Shown: positions 62,130 through 64,000 of the stretch, piece by piece
How the letters are laid out: each line of letters opens with the position of its first letter
Numbering within the stretch: the stretch's first letter is position 1
Assembly (NCBI GenBank): GCA_020635205.1
Contig: JACKAE010000001.1
Span: 1,054,001 to 1,118,000 of the forward strand
Direction: 5' to 3'
DNA from: Ignavibacteria bacterium
GTDB taxonomy: Bacteria > Bacteroidota > Ignavibacteria > OLB7
Length of the DNA: 64,000 nucleotides
Notes under the pieces: generated by a model
Seen by the model: only the letters and a program-made list of their open reading frames with translations
The model's database searches: none
Told to the model about the DNA's origin: nothing
Translations under genes and position numbers: made by a program

Positions 62130-62570
62130 ATGATGAAAAACACAATAATGGAAATTGCGAAGGAATTCTGCTGGGAGATGGGACATCGGCTTCCCTTTCA
62201 CGAGGGGGGATGCCGGAATGTTCACGGGCACTCCTATCGGATGCGCGTGGTTGTGACAGGCCAACTCGATGAGAACGGAATGGTGATCGACTACTTTGAT
62301 ATTCGGGCCATTGTCGATCCCATCGTCGAGCAGGTAGATCACGCTTTCCTCTGCGATGAGTCAGATAGTGAAATGCTCGCCTTTCTTGAAGCCCACAACA
62401 TGAAGCGCGTTGTCGTCTCTTTCCCTTCAACAGCTGAAAACATTGCTGGGTGGATGCTCCGCCAAGTGGTTGAACGGCTGAAAGAATATCAGAACCTTGA
62501 GACGATTGCCGTTCGGCTCCACGAAACTGACCGAACCTATGCCGAGGCAAAAGTAGAAGTCGGGGGTTGA
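62130..62570 (+). CDS. queD: 6-carboxy-5,6,7,8-tetrahydropterin synthase
   Basis: 146 residues of the PTPS/QueD family; ATG at 62130, with a second ATG one codon later. QueD makes carboxytetrahydropterin from dihydroneopterin triphosphate, the second step to preQ0. Zinc ligands are H19 (WEMGHRL), H32 and H34 (NVHGHSYRM); the catalytic cysteine is C28 (GGCRN). MVIDYFDIRAIVDPIVEQVDH and PSTAENIAGWML are further family blocks. It is in a row with queF (155 bp upstream) and queC (61 bp downstream). The gap before it contains GAGTGTATGAGT-type repeat units (61985-61996). Confidence 0.93.
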   Translation: MMKNTIMEIAKEFCWEMGHRLPFHEGGCRNVHGHSYRMRVVVTGQLDENGMVIDYFDIRAIVDPIVEQVDHAFLCDESDSEMLAFLEAHNMKRVVVSFPSTAENIAGWMLRQVVERLKEYQNLETIAVRLHETDRTYAEAKVEVGG

Positions 62571-62631
62571 GAGTCGGGAGTCAAAGAGTCGAGCAGAATA
62601 TGCTGATATCTAACAACCACAACCTCTACAA

Positions 62632-63339
62632 ATGAACAATCCACAATCTGAAATCCACAATCCAAAATCAGCGATTGTTCTCCTGAGTGGAGGGATGGAT
62701 AGCTGCGTCACCGCCGCTATCCTTGCATCGGAAGGATATGAGCTAAACCTGCTTCACACCAACTATGGTCAGCGGACGGAAGGGAAAGAGCTGAGTTGCT
62801 TTCACGCGCAAGCTGACTATTTCAAGGGGGCACGACGTCTTGTTGCGAACATTGGTCACCTTGCAGCAATAGGAGGATCGAGTCTTACCGATACCCACAT
62901 CGAAGTCTCACCGGCAAACCTTGAGTCGAAAGAAATACCTACAAGCTACGTGCCGTTCCGAAACGCGAACATCCTTGCCATTGCAGCAAGTTGGGGAGAA
63001 TTGATTCGTGCCGACGTGATTGCTATCGGTGCAGTGGAAGAAGATTCAAGTGGTTATCCTGATTGCCGGAGAGAGTTCTTTGATGCGTTCGAGCGGACAA
63101 TTGACTTAGGAACACGCCCGGAGACACAGATCAAGATTGCGACTCCTGTAATCACAATGAGCAAGGCTGAGATTGTGCAAAAAGGAGTAGAGCTAAACGC
63201 ACCACTCCACCTAACTTGGTCCTGCTACAGAAGTGAAGACCTTGCTTGTGGCGAGTGTGATAGCTGTGCACTTCGGTTGCGGGGATTTAGAAATGCCGGG
63301 GTTAATGACCCGATTCCCTATCAGCAATCACGTCAATAG
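62632..63339 (+). CDS. queC: 7-cyano-7-deazaguanine (preQ0) synthase
   Basis: 235 residues. QueC adenylates and amidates/dehydrates carboxydeazaguanine to preQ0. SGGMDS at 19-24 is the ATP-pyrophosphatase loop; C198, C206, C209 and C212 (SCYRSEDLACGECDSC) are the zinc ligands. SYVPFRNANILAIAAS is also typical. The first 13 residues, MNNPQSEIHNPKS, precede the normal start of the family and are encoded by an AATCCACAATC-type repeat; there is no other in-frame start before the P-loop, so the repeat supplies the start codon. queE, needed between QueD and QueC, is not in the window. Confidence 0.93.
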   Translation: MNNPQSEIHNPKSAIVLLSGGMDSCVTAAILASEGYELNLLHTNYGQRTEGKELSCFHAQADYFKGARRLVANIGHLAAIGGSSLTDTHIEVSPANLESKEIPTSYVPFRNANILAIAASWGELIRADVIAIGAVEEDSSGYPDCRREFFDAFERTIDLGTRPETQIKIATPVITMSKAEIVQKGVELNAPLHLTWSCYRSEDLACGECDSCALRLRGFRNAGVNDPIPYQQSRQ

Positions 63340-63462
63340 TAGTCACCACAGCACGGATAGCCTGTTGCCGAGGGCTTCAATGGGGAGAGCAGCTGAACCC
63401 CAACCCACTCTTAGCAAATCAACCATTTGTTCGATTTCAAGAGGGCAGACCTTGCCAGTAAC

Positions 63463-64000
63463 TTACGACTCGGGAATAATCTGAATCATCACTGTCCGAT
63501 TGTAGTGGCGTTCTTCTGCACTCGTATTGTTGAACGGAACATTCTCCATCTCACCAAATCCATCAGTGACAAATGTGACGCGACTATTCTTCTTCTTCTT
63601 TAGTTCTTCAGCTAAAATCTCTTTGACTTTCGAGGCTCGCTTCACCGATAGCTCTGAGTTGTGATGTTCATTCCCAATAGCATCGGTGTAGCCATAAATC
63701 TGAACAGTCGATCCGTTGGGGATACCTGAGGCAACCTCAGTTCGCAAGAGGTCCTCGTACGGAGGAACTAATTCAGCATTATCGTAGCCAAAAAGAATTG
63801 AGTATCCAGTGGCGGTTTTTGCTGTGGCACTGTTTTGGGACAAGACAAAGTCTTTCGTGCGAACATGCTGCTCACCATTTTCGGTAAATGCAACGGCGGT
63901 AGCTGTGTAGCTCCCATCCTTCTGATTCTCCAGTATAGAAGCGGCGTTAACCCGTGTTGTCTCCTTATAGAGTGGTCCATAATCTTGTTGATAGCTGTTA
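63463..64000 (-). CDS. OmpA-family protein, C-terminal part (5' end outside window)
   Basis: The minus-strand frame is open to the right edge, so only the last ~178 residues are present; an internal TTG at 63843 should not be taken as the start. The C-terminal domain is OmpA-like: SILFGYDNAELVPPYEDLL, VQIYGYTDAIGNEHHNSELS, KRASKVKEILAEEL and NRTVMIQI are the conserved strand-helix blocks that bind peptidoglycan. The preceding ~50 residues are beta-rich (NQKDGSYTATAVAFTENGEQ). The usual Asp of the binding site is present in YTDAIG; the Arg is in NRTVM. Membrane anchoring cannot be judged without the N-terminus. Confidence 0.88.
   Translation of the reverse strand, partial: NSYQQDYGPLYKETTRVNAASILENQKDGSYTATAVAFTENGEQHVRTKDFVLSQNSATAKTATGYSILFGYDNAELVPPYEDLLRTEVASGIPNGSTVQIYGYTDAIGNEHHNSELSVKRASKVKEILAEELKKKKNSRVTFVTDGFGEMENVPFNNTSAEERHYNRTVMIQIIPES

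Noticed and set aside
62023..62550. 175-residue minus-strand frame over queD
   Set aside because: Antisense to queD, which has all zinc and catalytic residues.

Overview
The window looks like a chromosomal piece of a Gram-negative member of the Bacteroidota/Chlorobi (FCB) group. At least four secreted proteins (11917-15510, 42476-44503, 46108-47844, 56405-60766) end in type IX secretion (Por) sorting domains. Lipobox signal peptides are common, outer-membrane beta-barrels are frequent, Shine-Dalgarno sequences are mostly absent, and one Bacteroidota-style promoter candidate lies upstream of the largest T9SS cargo. By eye the base composition is near 50% GC. A Kapabacteria- or Ignavibacteria-like lineage would fit, but this is an inference from protein style, not a phylogeny. 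No rRNA, tRNA, CRISPR array, phage or transposase gene was recognised.

Layout. 1-8.5 kb: the end of an NhaA antiporter, a small lipoprotein, a two-domain dehydrogenase, a beta-barrel protein, a CASTOR/POLLUX-like channel and an orphan histidine kinase. 8.5-11.9 kb: purM, an ECF sigma / anti-sigma / Spy-like operon, and trmO. 11.9-19 kb: a 1197-residue modular T9SS protein, a Kef-type antiporter, DUF2784-like, DinB-like and HExxH proteins. 19-24.2 kb: two inverted copies of a 0.4-kb non-autonomous transposable element flank a hydrolase, a Spy-like protein and a YHYH lipoprotein; a YwqK-like protein and a SCO copper chaperone follow. 24.2-31 kb: a fused sugar nucleotidyltransferase/phosphomutase-like protein, queA, mobA, a PQQ-type sugar dehydrogenase and several structured repeats. 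31-42.3 kb: a co-directional surface cluster (beta-barrel, 1656-residue giant, fibronectin-III protein, papain-like peptidase candidate). 42.4-49.6 kb: an ECF sigma / anti-sigma / T9SS-cargo operon and a divergent T9SS-cargo / outer-membrane pair. 49.6-56 kb: a minus-strand run of housekeeping genes (panB, a lipM-like octanoyltransferase, an ABC ATPase, an MprF-like acyltransferase, HNH nuclease, tal). 56-64 kb: a 1453-residue, probably highly expressed T9SS protein, purN, queF-queD-queC and an OmpA-family fragment.

How the genes connect. Queuosine synthesis is represented by queF, queD and queC close together and queA 34 kb away; queE is not in the window. Purine synthesis is represented by purM and purN. 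Envelope biology dominates: T9SS cargo, outer-membrane barrels, two ECF/anti-sigma switches coupled to envelope genes, and a probable copper/envelope-stress group at 20.8-24.0 kb.

The most unusual observations are short dispersed repeats that have become part of proteins (an in-frame insertion in the linker of the two-domain dehydrogenase, and the start codon and N-terminus of QueC), the paired elements with TATACT ends, a 48-bp perfect palindrome, and the 31-42 kb surface cluster, which is the best candidate here for an uncharacterised system.
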